NCBI GenBank assembly: GCA_029975165.1
Contig: JARKPR010000081.1
Coordinates: 1 to 64,000 of the forward strand
Origin: Selenomonadales bacterium
GTDB taxonomy: Bacteria > Bacillota > Negativicutes > Sporomusales > UBA7701
DNA length: 64,000 nt
Direction: 5' to 3'
The notes below the pieces were generated by a model. It ran no database searches. It was not told the origin of the DNA and saw nothing but the letters and a program-made list of their open reading frames with translations. Every line of letters starts with the position of its first letter. Position 1 is the stretch's first letter. The position numbers and the translations under genes are program-made. This document shows, one piece after another, positions 48,585 to 57,459 of this stretch.

Positions 48585-50453
48585 CTATGCGTGGATTCCC
48601 AGCCGCCGCATCTTGCGCCAGAGAGTCGAACGATTGATGCCAAGCAGGCTGGCGGCCTTGCCCGGCTTACCGCCCGCCTGGGCGAGAGCTGCGGTGATAG
48701 CGGCGATTTCCCGGGGAGCAGTGGCCTGACAGTCGGCCCCAATATCCGTCGTATCGAGACATTGAGCCAGGGTCGCTTCGTTTACAAGGCGAGTCTTGTT
48801 GACCACCGCCACCCGCTCGATCGTGTTCTGCAATTGCCGGACATTGCCTGGCCAGTCGTGTTCAACCATCATCTGCAGCGCGGCGGGCCGGAAACCGAGG
48901 GCCTGCCCGTTGGTCCGGGCATACTTTTCCAGGAAGTTCTTGGCATAGAGCGGGATATCCGCCTTGCGTTCGCGCAGCGGCGGCAGCTGCAGCCGCAGGA
49001 CATTGAGGCGATAAAAAAGATCGTCGCGGAACTTCCTTTGGCCGACAGCCTTGTTGAGGTCCCGGTTGGTGGCGGCGATTATTCTCACATCCACCGGGAG
49101 CACGCGGTCGCTGCCCAGGCGCGTGACCACCTTTTCCTGCAAAACGCGGAGCAGCCGGCCCTGGTTGGCGTAGTCCAGTTCGGCGATCTCGTCCAGGAAC
49201 AGCGTGCCGTCGTGGGCCACCTCGAACAAGCCTGGCTTGCCTTCGCGGTTGGCGCCGGTAAAGGCGCCCCGCACATAGCCGAACAGCTCGCTCTCCAGGA
49301 TCTGGGCCGGCAGGGCGGCGCAGTTGACGGCCACGAAAGGGCCGTGGCTGCGCTGGCTGTAATTGTGAATGCTCTGGGCGAAGACTTCTTTGCCGGTACC
49401 TGTCTCGCCGAGGATCAGGATGTTCGCGCCGGTGCGCGCATAGTCCTTGGCCATGTTTACCGCCTGCCGGATCGCGCCGCTTTTGCCCCAGATATCCGCG
49501 AAGGTGAACCTGGCGACATGGCCGGCGGCGTAAATCTCCCGGCGGATGCGGGCCTCCAGCTGCTGAATCTGGCTGATGTCCTGGAAAGTGGCGATAGCTC
49601 CCTCCGGCCGGTTGTTGACGATGATCGGCACCTTGTTGCAGTGGATTTGCACCTCGTTGATCCGGTCGAGCCGGTTGAGCTGCTCCTTGCCGGTGGCGAT
49701 CACCTTCTCCAACTCGAGGGACGGCCACAGTGCGCCGATCTTTTTGCCGGCCGCGTTTTGCCATTTGGTTATCGCGGCGGCGGCCGGATTGATGCTTGTT
49801 ATGACCCCGGCGGTGTCGATGGTGATGATGCCGTCGTGGGCGAAATCCAATACGGCCCCGAACAGCGTGCGTTTATACTTTTCCGTTTCGATGGCTCGCG
49901 CGAGCCGCAGTCCTTCGAAGGCCGCCTGCAAGATCGAGGCCCGGCTGGATTCGATGAAAACATGGGGCAGCTTATGGGCCCGGCAGGCCTGCGCCGCCAG
50001 TGCGCCGCCAACGACGACGTCGTAGCCCCGGGAAAAAGCCTGGCAGACTATTTGCTCGATCGCCTCGGCATTCTCGATATAAAAAAAGCCTATTTCCACG
50101 CCCAGGATCTTGGCGGCATATTCGATGCCTAGCACCATCGACTGAAAAGCGACGACGGCGATGCGGTTGCCGTAGATTTTCGCTTTTTCCACCGCCTGGA
50201 TGATATCGAAGCCGGTTATCGGCAACTCGACCACCGTGAGATCGAAATTCGCCTCGCGGATAACCCTGGCGGTGCCGGCGCGGGCCACCACCACTTCCAA
50301 GCCGTGGGCCAGGTGCTTCTTCACGATGGCCACGCCGTTGGACCACAGGCCGTGCTCGATCGGGATATCGAGCCCCGCCTCCCCGAGCACGCCGGCGGCA
50401 TACCCGACCATTGTTGCATCCGATACGATAAACAGCATTTTTCTGTCGGTCAA
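48585..50453 (-). CDS. Sigma-54 activator with PrpR-N and PAS domains
   Basis: Layout of the 622 residues: N-terminal PrpR_N ligand domain (about 5-180; [38 protein letters not shown]), PAS domain (about 195-310; [24 protein letters not shown]), AAA+ domain (Walker [19 protein letters not shown] intact, Walker [12 protein letters not shown]) and a Fis-like helix-turn-helix ([23 protein letters not shown]). PrpR_N proteins sense small carboxylates or their CoA/catabolic intermediates. It is divergent from the hydro-lyase operon, whose sigma-54 promoter lies in between, so it is the obvious activator. Start at 50453 (ATG) fits. Confidence 0.9.
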   Translation of the reverse strand: MTDRKMLFIVSDATMVGYAAGVLGEAGLDIPIEHGLWSNGVAIVKKHLAHGLEVVVARAGTARVIREANFDLTVVELPITGFDIIQAVEKAKIYGNRIAVVAFQSMVLGIEYAAKILGVEIGFFYIENAEAIEQIVCQAFSRGYDVVVGGALAAQACRAHKLPHVFIESSRASILQAAFEGLRLARAIETEKYKRTLFGAVLDFAHDGIITIDTAGVITSINPAAAAITKWQNAAGKKIGALWPSLELEKVIATGKEQLNRLDRINEVQIHCNKVPIIVNNRPEGAIATFQDISQIQQLEARIRREIYAAGHVARFTFADIWGKSGAIRQAVNMAKDYARTGANILILGETGTGKEVFAQSIHNYSQRSHGPFVAVNCAALPAQILESELFGYVRGAFTGANREGKPGLFEVAHDGTLFLDEIAELDYANQGRLLRVLQEKVVTRLGSDRVLPVDVRIIAATNRDLNKAVGQRKFRDDLFYRLNVLRLQLPPLRERKADIPLYAKNFLEKYARTNGQALGFRPAALQMMVEHDWPGNVRQLQNTIERVAVVNKTRLVNEATLAQCLDTTDIGADCQATAPREIAAITAALAQAGGKPGKAASLLGINRSTLWRKMRRLGIHA

Positions 50454-50566
50454 AACGCATCAACTCCACCATAAAATGCAACGCCTATAAAATAATTATC
50501 CACAAACGACGGAAGTTTTGCAACAAGCCCCCGGAACAAGCCGGACAAATCGCTCCGGCACCGGCC

Positions 50567-50582
50567 TGGAACGCTTTTTGCA
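50567..50582 (+). promoter_or_regulatory. Sigma-54 promoter of the hydro-lyase/aldolase operon
   Basis: TGGAACGCTTTTTGCA matches TGGCACRNNNNTTGCW except for A at position 4, with GG and GC at the exact spacing, 41 bases before the ATG at 50623. Two ATGCAACG/TTGCAAC words upstream (50476-50483, 50517-50523) could be activator sites. Confidence 0.72.
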
Positions 50583-50622
50583 TAGACAGGAAAGCGGTTA
50601 ATACTAGAGAAGAGGTGATATT

Positions 50623-51876
50623 ATGGCCATGCACGCCTTGCACAAGATTATGGCGGCTAAATCCGGCCAAACCGCCGTCGCGCCGGGGGATATCGTCACC
50701 TGCGCCGTCGATGTGGCTGGCATCAACGATATTTACCTGATGGTGGTCCACGCCTTTCGGGCGATGGGCGGCAAACGGGTGATGCGGCCGGAGCGGGTGG
50801 CGATCTTCATGGACCATAACGCCCCCAGCCCAAGCGTGCAGGGCGCCGAGAATCAAAAAGCCTTCCGCGAGTTTGCCGCCCGATACGGCATCGGCCATGT
50901 CTTCGAAATCAACGAAGGCATCTGTCACCAGCTCCTGCCGGAGGCGGGCCTGGTCAAGCCGGGCGACATCGTCGTCATCACCGATTCCCACACCACCACC
51001 CACGGCGCGTTCGGAGCCTTCGGGACAGGCGTGGGCTCGACCGACATGGCGGTCATCCTGCTGGAGGGCAGCCTGTGGCTGCGGGCCCCGGAAATAGTCA
51101 ACGTCAAACTGGCAGGCAAACTCAGGCCGGGGGTCATGGCTAAAGACGCGGCCCTGTTCATCCTGGGAAAACTCGGCACCGATTTCGCCAACTACAAGGC
51201 CATAGAGTTCTCCGGGGCAATCGTACGGGCCTTGCCGGCGGAGGAACGGATGGTGCTGTGCAACATGGCCGTGGAAATGGGGGCCAAGACCACCTATATC
51301 GCCCCGGACGACACGACCATCGCCTATCTGCGGCAATACAGCGACAAACCTTTCGCCATACCGGCGACCGATGCCGATTTCGTATATGAAAAGATCTACG
51401 AATTCGACCTGTCCGGCCTGGAACCGCAAGTGGCGCTGCCGGCCAGCGTGGACAACGTCAAGCCGGTCAAGGAAGCGCTGGGCACACCCATTGACCAGGT
51501 CTTCATCGGTTCCTGCACCGGCGGCAAATTCACCGATATCGAAGCGGCCGCCAAGTATCTGCGCGGGAAAAAAGTGGCCAGGGGCACCCGGCTGGTAGTC
51601 ACCATGGCCTCGAAAGCGACCCTGGGCAAAGCGATCGCCGCCGGCCACTACCAGACCCTGCTAGCAGCGGGGGCCGCTATCACCGTGCCAGGCTGCGCGG
51701 CCTGCTACGGCGGCCACTCGGGGCTATTGGGCGCCGGCGAGCGGTGCGCGACCACCTCCAACCGCAATTTCCCCGGGCGGATGGGCGACGAGTCGTCCGC
51801 GCTGTACCTCGTATCGCCGCTGACCGCGGCGGCTACCGCCGTCGCCGGCAAACTCACCCACCCGGATTACGAATAA
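50623..51876 (+). CDS. Aconitase-family hydro-lyase, large subunit (LeuC/DmdA-like)
   Basis: A 417-residue LeuC-type large subunit: FMDHNAPSPSVQ, VITDSHTTTHGAFGAFGTGVGSTDMAV, then the [4Fe-4S] cysteines in GSCTGGKFTDIEAAAKYL and VPGCAACYGGHSGLLGAGERCATTSNRNFPGRMG. All three cluster Cys are present. The family includes isopropylmalate isomerase, homoaconitase and 2,3-dimethylmaleate hydratase; absence of leuA/leuB and the neighbouring aldolase and sigma-54 activator point to a catabolic hydratase. AGAAGAGGTG precedes ATG 50623. The small subunit follows 16 bases later. Confidence 0.87.
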   Translation: MAMHALHKIMAAKSGQTAVAPGDIVTCAVDVAGINDIYLMVVHAFRAMGGKRVMRPERVAIFMDHNAPSPSVQGAENQKAFREFAARYGIGHVFEINEGICHQLLPEAGLVKPGDIVVITDSHTTTHGAFGAFGTGVGSTDMAVILLEGSLWLRAPEIVNVKLAGKLRPGVMAKDAALFILGKLGTDFANYKAIEFSGAIVRALPAEERMVLCNMAVEMGAKTTYIAPDDTTIAYLRQYSDKPFAIPATDADFVYEKIYEFDLSGLEPQVALPASVDNVKPVKEALGTPIDQVFIGSCTGGKFTDIEAAAKYLRGKKVARGTRLVVTMASKATLGKAIAAGHYQTLLAAGAAITVPGCAACYGGHSGLLGAGERCATTSNRNFPGRMGDESSALYLVSPLTAAATAVAGKLTHPDYE

Positions 51877-51892
51877 GGAGGCGGCAGTAGCT

Positions 51893-52402
51893 ATGGCAAT
51901 CAGAAGCAAAGCCGTCGTGCTGCGGCAAAACAACGTAAGCACCGATCAGATATGGCCGGGCAAATATGTCAATATCTCCGACCCCGGGGAAATGGCGGCC
52001 CATGTGCTGGAAGGCGCCGACAAGACGCTCCGGGACCGCTTCAAAACCGTCGGCCGGATACTGGTCACCGGCAGCAGCTTCGGCTGCGGCTCCAGCCGCG
52101 AACAGGCGGTCATCTCGCTCCTCCAGGCCGGCGTCAAAGCCGTCGTCGCCAGCTCGGTCGGCCGTATATGGTACCGCAACGCCATCAACCTGGCCTTGCC
52201 GGTGCTCATCTGCCCGGGGGCGGTCGACAAAATAGCAGAAGGCGACGAAATCGCCGTCGACCTGGAAGCCGGCACGGTCACCCTGGCCGGCGGGCAAGTG
52301 CTCAAGGGCCAGCCGGTGGGCGAGTTCGTCTTCAACATAATCAAAAGCGGCGGCATCAAACAGCTGATGCGCCAAAAACACGCAGGGGAGGAAGCAAAAT
52401 GA
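51893..52402 (+). CDS. Aconitase-family hydro-lyase, small subunit (LeuD/DmdB-like)
   Basis: A 169-residue swivel-domain subunit with VSTDQIWPGKYVNISDP (substrate loop), TGSSFGCGSSREQAVISLLQAGVKAVVASSVGRIWYRNAINLALPVL. The SSFGCGSSREQA loop is the substrate-binding signature of LeuD-type subunits; the YLIM-type loop used to tell LeuD from homoaconitase subunits differs, so the substrate is open. AAGGAGGCGG precedes the ATG. Its stop overlaps the ATG of the aldolase gene. Confidence 0.87.
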   Translation: MAIRSKAVVLRQNNVSTDQIWPGKYVNISDPGEMAAHVLEGADKTLRDRFKTVGRILVTGSSFGCGSSREQAVISLLQAGVKAVVASSVGRIWYRNAINLALPVLICPGAVDKIAEGDEIAVDLEAGTVTLAGGQVLKGQPVGEFVFNIIKSGGIKQLMRQKHAGEEAK

Positions 52403-53061
52403 GTTCACGCATTTTAGCCAATGCGGCGCCTATCGACGAAAAACTGCTCGACAGAGCGCGCAAACTGTCGCCGGCGCTCCTGTGCGACGCCCTGGGCAAT
52501 TTCGGGGCCATGGACTACCGGGTAAAACCGGTATGGCCAGGGGCGGTAGTCCTCGGCACCGCCCTCACCGTCAACCTGCGGCCGGGGGACAACCTGCTGC
52601 TGCACCGCGCCATCTGCCAGGCCGCGCCCGGCTACGTCCTCGTCGCCGCGACCGGCGGCTGCACGACCAACGCCGTCTGGGGGGACATGATGACAAGGGC
52701 GGCGCTGAAGGCCGGAGCGGCCGGCACCGTCGTGGACGGCGCGGTCCGCGACGTCGACGACATCCGCGACTTCCAATACCCTGTTTTCGCCGTGGGCGCC
52801 ATTCCCCAGGCCGCCCATCGCGACGGCCCCGGCTCGATCAACGTGCCGGTAGCCTGCGGCGGCGTGCCGGTCAACCCGGGCGACCTGGTGTTCGGCAACG
52901 CCGACGGGGTGGTGGTGGTGCCGCAGGCGATACTGGCAGAGGCCCTGCTCCAGGCGGAGAAAAAACTGGCCGGCGAGAACGCCCGTTTCGAGGAAATCGC
53001 CGCCGGCAAACTCGCGCCGCAATGGCTGGGCGGTAAACTCAAAGCCCTAGGCCTGGAATAA
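52399..53061 (+). CDS. RraA-like class II aldolase/decarboxylase (HMG/CHA aldolase type)
   Basis: The 220-residue protein has the RraA fold signatures: LCDALGNFGAMDYRVKPVWPG, RPGDNLLLHRAIC, ATGGCTTNAVWGDMMTRAALKAGAAGTVVDGAVRDVDDIRDFQYPVFAVGAIPQAA. The GAVRD motif with nearby WGD is the metal and substrate site of 4-hydroxy-4-methyl-2-oxoglutarate and 4-carboxy-4-hydroxy-2-oxoadipate aldolases. A retro-aldol step following hydration by the subunits encoded just before would give pyruvate plus an oxo acid. ATG at 52399 overlaps the small-subunit stop (ATGA). Confidence 0.82.
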   Translation: MSSRILANAAPIDEKLLDRARKLSPALLCDALGNFGAMDYRVKPVWPGAVVLGTALTVNLRPGDNLLLHRAICQAAPGYVLVAATGGCTTNAVWGDMMTRAALKAGAAGTVVDGAVRDVDDIRDFQYPVFAVGAIPQAAHRDGPGSINVPVACGGVPVNPGDLVFGNADGVVVVPQAILAEALLQAEKKLAGENARFEEIAAGKLAPQWLGGKLKALGLE

Positions 53062-53106
53062 GCGGCCGGGAAGATGGTTCTGACCGCTAAAATGGAGGGA
53101 TGAAAG

Positions 53107-53988
53107 ATGTTTGAAGGCTTCAAGCATGCACAACTTCAGACCAGCGACCCCGAAGTAAAGATCAACCTCAGGTACGGGGGCCAGGGCCCGGCCGTGCTGC
53201 TGCTGCACGGCAATCCCCTGACCCACGCGACATGGCACAAGGTCGCGCCCTTGCTGGCCAAAGACTTCACCGTCGTCGTCAGCGATCTGCGGGGTTACGG
53301 GGACAGCTCCAAGCCCCAGGGCTTGCCCGACCACAGCAACTACTCCTTCCGGCGCATGGGACAGGATCAGATCGAAGTGATGGAACAACTGGGCTTCAAG
53401 CAGTTCTTCCTCGTGGGCCACGACCGCGGCGCCCGCACCGCCTTCCGCATGGCGCTCGACTATCCCGACCGCATCCAAAAATATGTGCCGGTCGATATCG
53501 TTCCCACCTACACGGTGTGGACCGACCTCTCGCTCAAGAAAGGACTTGAGCTCTATCACTGGTTTTTCATGGCCCAGCCCTACGATTTCCCGGAGCGGCT
53601 GCTCTCCGCCAACCTCGAATATTACATGAAAAAGAAGCTGGAAAAACACATGCACGGGATGGGGGGCATGGCGCCGGAGGCGGTGGCCGAATACTTCCGC
53701 TGCGCGACGCCGGAGCAAATCCATGGCGTCTGCGAGGACTACCGGGCGGCCGCCACCATCGACTTTGCGATGGATAAAGCGGATTACGAAGCGGAGCGCA
53801 AAATCGCGTGCCCGGTAATGGTGCTGTGGGGCGACAAAAGCCATGTTGAAACGTCGCGGCCGCGCGAAGTATGGCCGCGTTATGCCGCGAACATCGTGGC
53901 GATGCAATCGGTCCAGTCCGGGCATTATCCCCAGGAGCAGGCAGCGGAACAAGTATACCAGGCGCTTTACCGCTTTTTGAAGATCTGA
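53107..53988 (+). CDS. Alpha/beta hydrolase, fluoroacetate-dehalogenase-like
   Basis: The 293-residue protein has an oxyanion motif HGNP, nucleophile elbow GHDRGA (Asp106), Arg107 and Arg110 for the carboxylate, Asp130 in VPVDIVPTYTVW, the halide-pocket pair His151-Trp152 in LYHWFFMAQP, Tyr212 in CEDYRAAA and catalytic His273 in SGHYPQ. Same residues, same order and nearly the same spacing occur in known fluoroacetate dehalogenases. An Asp nucleophile excludes ordinary esterases. One pocket Trp seen in those enzymes seems absent (region 178-181), so another haloacid or an epoxide is possible. GGAGGGATGAAAG precedes ATG 53107; it is the fourth gene after the sigma-54 promoter. Confidence 0.78.
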   Translation: MFEGFKHAQLQTSDPEVKINLRYGGQGPAVLLLHGNPLTHATWHKVAPLLAKDFTVVVSDLRGYGDSSKPQGLPDHSNYSFRRMGQDQIEVMEQLGFKQFFLVGHDRGARTAFRMALDYPDRIQKYVPVDIVPTYTVWTDLSLKKGLELYHWFFMAQPYDFPERLLSANLEYYMKKKLEKHMHGMGGMAPEAVAEYFRCATPEQIHGVCEDYRAAATIDFAMDKADYEAERKIACPVMVLWGDKSHVETSRPREVWPRYAANIVAMQSVQSGHYPQEQAAEQVYQALYRFLKI

Positions 53989-54035
53989 TATTTTGCCTTC
54001 GATGGCGACCTGCCCCGAAAACGACTCCGACCCTC

Positions 54036-54068
54036 AAAGGCGCGGGAAACATCCGCGCCTTTCTTTTC
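54036..54068 (+). terminator. Terminator closing the hydro-lyase operon
   Basis: AAAGGCGCGG (54036-54045) pairs with CCGCGCCTTT (54053-54062), followed by CTTTTC. Confidence 0.78.
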
Positions 54069-54175
54069 ACCGGCCCTTTCATCCCTTACACCGCTTGCCA
54101 AACCTTCCCACCCGTGCTATGCTGTGAAAAAACGTCCGGGATTTATTCGTCCCCGCGAAAGCAAGGTGTGAACCC

Positions 54176-55111
54176 ATGCCATTTTTCCAAGCAATACAAG
54201 GCGTCATCGTCATCCTCATCATCGTCGTCCTCGGCTACCTGCTGACCCGCAAAGGCTGGCTCGACGCCGGGGCCCAGACCCTCTTCCCCCGGCTGATCAA
54301 CTACGTCGCCCTGCCTGCGTACGCGACATGGAACCTCATGACGACCTTCGACCGGGATAAGCTGCTGGCCGTTCTTCCCGGCATGCTAGTGCCGCTCTTA
54401 GCCATGCTCTTATCCTTCGCCGTCGGCTGCACCCTGTCCCGCCTGCTGGCCATCCCCCGCGGCCGGCGCGGCGCCTGGCGGTCGATGTTCTTCGTCTCCA
54501 GCTCAATCTTCGTCGGCCTGCCGGTCAACGTCGCCCTGTTCGGCGAAAGCAGCATCCCCTACGTGCTCCTCTATTTCCTGCCAAACGCCTTTCTCTTCTG
54601 GAGCCTCGGCGTCTACAGCATCAGCACCGACGGCGAACTCGCCGGCACCCCCGTCCTCAGCCTCGCCACCGTCAAGAACATGTTCTCGCCGCCGCTCACC
54701 GCCTTCACCCTCGCCACCGCCCTCGTCCTTCTGGGGGCCACGCTGCCGCCGGTACTGGCCAGCACCTTCAAAAACCTCGGCGCCATGACCGTCCCGCTGT
54801 CGCTGCTCTTCATCGGCATGGTCATCCATGCGGCCGGCCTGAAAAGCATCCGCCTCGACAAGGACAGCGCCTTCCTTCTCCTCGGGCGCTTCGTCATCTC
54901 GCCGCTGTCCGTCATCGTCGTGGCCTATTTCATCCCCATCCCCGCGCTCATGCGCAACGTTTTCATCATCCAGGCCGCCATGCCGGCCATGGCCCAGACC
55001 AGCATCGTCGCCCGCCTCTACGGGGCGGACACCCGCTACGCCGCCGTCCAGACCTCGTTGACCGTCGTCGCCTCCCTGCTGGCCATCCCCATCCTGATGA
55101 CACTATTATAG
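54176..55111 (+). CDS. AEC-family (auxin efflux carrier type) transporter
   Basis: A 311-residue, ten-helix membrane protein: FQAIQGVIVILIIVVLGYLLTRKGWL, LPRLINYVALPAYATWNLMTTF, SSSIFVGLPVNVALFGESSIPYVLLYFLPN and the late FIIQAAMPAMAQTSIVARLYGADTRYAAVQTSLTVVASLLAIP. This matches bacterial AEC transporters of malonate/malate type carboxylates. ATG at 54176 fits a GCAAGGTG site. It is separated from the preceding operon by a terminator, so it has its own promoter. Codon use is strongly C-ending. Confidence 0.82.
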   Translation: MPFFQAIQGVIVILIIVVLGYLLTRKGWLDAGAQTLFPRLINYVALPAYATWNLMTTFDRDKLLAVLPGMLVPLLAMLLSFAVGCTLSRLLAIPRGRRGAWRSMFFVSSSIFVGLPVNVALFGESSIPYVLLYFLPNAFLFWSLGVYSISTDGELAGTPVLSLATVKNMFSPPLTAFTLATALVLLGATLPPVLASTFKNLGAMTVPLSLLFIGMVIHAAGLKSIRLDKDSAFLLLGRFVISPLSVIVVAYFIPIPALMRNVFIIQAAMPAMAQTSIVARLYGADTRYAAVQTSLTVVASLLAIPILMTLL

Positions 55112-55324
55112 GCCTGGCAGCAGGCGAGCGAACTAACGCTGGGCACCAAAGAGCCGGACAGGAAGGCTGCCGGGCCGAACCCGTCAGACTCATCGAAATC
55201 AGCGAACTGCCCGCAGGCCCATAACCGCGTCATCTTTTTCCGTCGCCGGCAGGGTTTTCCGCCCCGCGGGCCAATAATAACAAATATGCCAACAAAAACC
55301 TGTCAGCCGAAAGGAAGTGCCCGC

Positions 55325-56623
55325 ATGCTCCATACCGACATCGCCGCCGCCCTGCCCGAAGCCATCGAATGGCGGCGGACCCTCCACCGCTGCCCCCAGC
55401 CCGCCTGGCTCGAACTCTTCGCCACCGCCTTCATCGCCGAAAAACTCACCGCCTGGGGCTACGAAATCAAAATGGGCCGCGACATCATCGCCGGCCAGCA
55501 ACTCCTGCCCCCCAGCGCCGACGAACTCGCTCGCGCCCGCGCCCAGGCCCTTGCCGCCGGCGCCAGCGAACAATTCCTCGCCCCCGCCGCCGGCGGCCAC
55601 ACCGGCGTCGTCGCCATCCTCAAAGGCGACCAGCCCGGCCCCACCGTCGGCTTCCGCTTCGACATCGACGCCAACGAAACCGCCGAATCCGCCGACCCCG
55701 GCCACCGGCCGGCCCGCGAAGGCTTCGCCTCCCAAAACCCCGGCGCTGCCCACATGTGCGGCCACGACGCCCACGCCGCCATCGGCCTCCTCCTCGCCAA
55801 ACACCTCGCCGCCCGTCGCGCCGCCCTGCGCGGCACCGTCAAACTAATCTTCCAGCCCAACGAAGAAAACCTCGGCGGCGCCGCCGCCCTCGTCGCCAGC
55901 GGCATCATCGACGACCTCGACTACCTCTTCGGCGGCCACATCGGCCTCGCCCTCACCGAAATCGGCCACATCTGCCTCAACATCCACGACTTCATGGCCC
56001 TCAGCCGCTTCGAAATCACCTACACCGGCCGGCCCAGCCACGCCGCCCTCCGCCCCGACCAGGGCCACAACGCCCTCCTCGGCTCCTGCGCCGCCATCGC
56101 CAACCTCTACGCCATCGCCCGCCACGGCCTCGGCGCCAGCCGCATCAACGTCGGCTACCACCAGGCCGGCACCACCTGGAACGTCATCCCCGACAAAGCA
56201 TATTTCCGCATGGAAACGCGCGGCGTCAGCAACGAAATCAACGCCTACATGGTTGAAAAAGCCCACGAAATCATCCGCGGTGCCGCCCAGATGTACGGCC
56301 TCGGCCTCGACATCAAACCCGCCGCCGTCGCCGTCGTCGCCGAAAGCACCCCGGACCTCGTCGCCCTTGGCGAAAAAATCGCCGCCGGCCTGCCATCGAT
56401 CAAAAAGATCGTCCCCTCCGCCGCCTTCAACGCCTCCGAAGACTTCACCATCCTCATGCAGCACGTCCAAAGCCGCGGCGGCCGAGCCCTCGCCGCCCTC
56501 TTCGGCACCCCCGTAGGCGGCGGCCACCACAACGCCGCCTTCGACATCGACGAGCAGGTCATCGCCAATGCCGCCGAATTCTACGCCGCCATGCTTGATG
56601 CGATACAAGGGGACCGTCCATAA
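55325..56623 (+). CDS. M20 amidohydrolase (AbgA/AbgB-like aminobenzoyl-glutamate hydrolase type)
   Basis: The 432-residue protein has ALPEAIEWRRTLHRCPQPAWLE at the start, GFRFDIDANET, the metal site HMCGHDAHAAIGLLLAKHLA, catalytic FQPNEENLGGA, a lid with AGTTWNVIPDKAYF and the final ASEDFTILM and GGGHHNAAFDID. This is the peptidase M20D/AbgB pattern, for amide bonds between an aromatic or acyl group and an amino acid. ATG at 55325 is set by GAAAGGAAG. The last codons (GDRP, stop) lie inside a repeat element, which may have replaced the native end. Confidence 0.82.
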   Translation: MLHTDIAAALPEAIEWRRTLHRCPQPAWLELFATAFIAEKLTAWGYEIKMGRDIIAGQQLLPPSADELARARAQALAAGASEQFLAPAAGGHTGVVAILKGDQPGPTVGFRFDIDANETAESADPGHRPAREGFASQNPGAAHMCGHDAHAAIGLLLAKHLAARRAALRGTVKLIFQPNEENLGGAAALVASGIIDDLDYLFGGHIGLALTEIGHICLNIHDFMALSRFEITYTGRPSHAALRPDQGHNALLGSCAAIANLYAIARHGLGASRINVGYHQAGTTWNVIPDKAYFRMETRGVSNEINAYMVEKAHEIIRGAAQMYGLGLDIKPAAVAVVAESTPDLVALGEKIAAGLPSIKKIVPSAAFNASEDFTILMQHVQSRGGRALAALFGTPVGGGHHNAAFDIDEQVIANAAEFYAAMLDAIQGDRP

Positions 56624-56735
56624 GGCCCCATCTGCGTTGTTGCTCCTCGGCTGCCATCCTCAGCGTACGTTTCGTGTACGCTTCCGGTGTCATCCTCCGG
56701 TGCGCCTAGCATCTGGGACCTTCTGAACGGTCCCG
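56608..56735. repeat. Structured intergenic repeat-like element
   Basis: GGGGACCGT (56609-56617) and ACGGTCCC (56727-56734) form terminal inverted repeats. Inside are AGCGTAC/GTACGCT (56662-56668/56676-56682), two CCGGTG words and two CATCTG words. The composition differs from flanking genes. It overlaps the final codons of the amidohydrolase. The layout suggests a dispersed palindromic element; copies outside the window cannot be checked. Confidence 0.6.
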
Positions 56736-56782
56736 GCGGTTCAGGGTTTTCGGGGTGGTGGGGGAGAGGGGATACGTGCGAA

Positions 56783-56816
56783 ATCAAAACTCCCGGAGCG
56801 ATCCGGGAGTTTTGAT
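56783..56816. terminator. Bidirectional terminator before the LprI-like gene
   Basis: Perfect 15-base arms 56783-56797 and 56802-56816 around GCGA; A and T tails suit both strands. It can end the minus-strand gene at 56829 as well as upstream plus-strand transcripts. Confidence 0.8.
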
Positions 56817-56828
56817 CTTGAATATTAC

Positions 56829-57326
56829 CTATTCTGTATCTCCCGTGTACTCGAACTCCAGTTCACCGCCAAGCCGGCGATAATATTCCATCAATTGCAG
56901 CGTCCGGTCCCGCAAACGGAGGCGGTAAGCGTTGCCTTGCTGCACGATGAAGAAGGTTCCCGCTTCTTTGCTTAACGCCTTACTCGTAAATTTTTGTTCG
57001 TTTTCATGGTATTGCAGCCATCCTACCTGCGAATCGATCAGCAATGCCCTTTCCCCGTCGTTTAGTTTGAGTAGGAGCCTCTGATAGATTACGTTCAGTT
57101 CCCGGTCCCATAGCTTGATATATTTTTTATTTACGTCGGCCATACCATAGGTGGTGTGGTTCGCTGGATTGCGCATGTCACTGTTATAATCCCGGTCGAG
57201 GGGATTGGCCTCCAGCAATTTTGACGCATCTCCTGTCATGTCATAGGTATAATACCCCTCGGCGATACTCCCCAGAGGCAAGGCAAGACACAGAATAAAA
57301 ACGAGCAAGAAGAATATTTTCTTCAT
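56829..57326 (-). CDS. LprI/DUF1311-like exported protein
   Basis: A signal peptide (KKIFFLLVFILCLALPLGSIAEG) precedes a region with LWDRELNVIYQRLLLKLNDGERALLIDSQVGWLQYHENE, which fits the DUF1311/LprI pattern (LN..Y..L...L....L...Q..W). Proteins of this family include lysozyme inhibitors, but two of the usual Cys residues are not present. ATG at 57326 follows AAAGAGGAG on the minus strand. It sits next to a lysozyme-like protein gene on the same strand, which is a suggestive pairing. Confidence 0.65.
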   Translation of the reverse strand: MKKIFFLLVFILCLALPLGSIAEGYYTYDMTGDASKLLEANPLDRDYNSDMRNPANHTTYGMADVNKKYIKLWDRELNVIYQRLLLKLNDGERALLIDSQVGWLQYHENEQKFTSKALSKEAGTFFIVQQGNAYRLRLRDRTLQLMEYYRRLGGELEFEYTGDTE

Positions 57327-57407
57327 AAACACTCCTCTTTCAGCGGCACAAAGCAGCATCTATATACATATTTTACCACAATTTTACTATTCAATAAATA
57401 AAAAAAA

Positions 57408-57434
57408 CCCCCAGGTTTTTGGTTAACCTGGGGG
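57408..57434 (-). terminator. Terminator for the lysozyme-like gene
   Basis: CCCCCAGGTT (57408-57417) and AACCTGGGGG (57425-57434) are perfect ten-base arms; read on the minus strand they are followed by a long T-run (57401-57407 complement). Confidence 0.88.
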
Positions 57435-57459
57435 CCATGTTGGCAGTGTAAGCGGCGTC

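Noticed and set aside
47160-50132. A 990-codon open frame on the + strand running through the second SLC13 gene and antisense to the sigma-54 activator
   Set aside because: The translation is Arg/His/Pro-rich with no family motifs, and both genes it crosses have complete, recognisable domains. It is a by-product of C-rich third positions.
55369-56256. A 295-codon frame inside the M20 gene in another phase
   Set aside because: Almost only Arg, Pro and His, as expected from reading GCC-rich codons out of phase.
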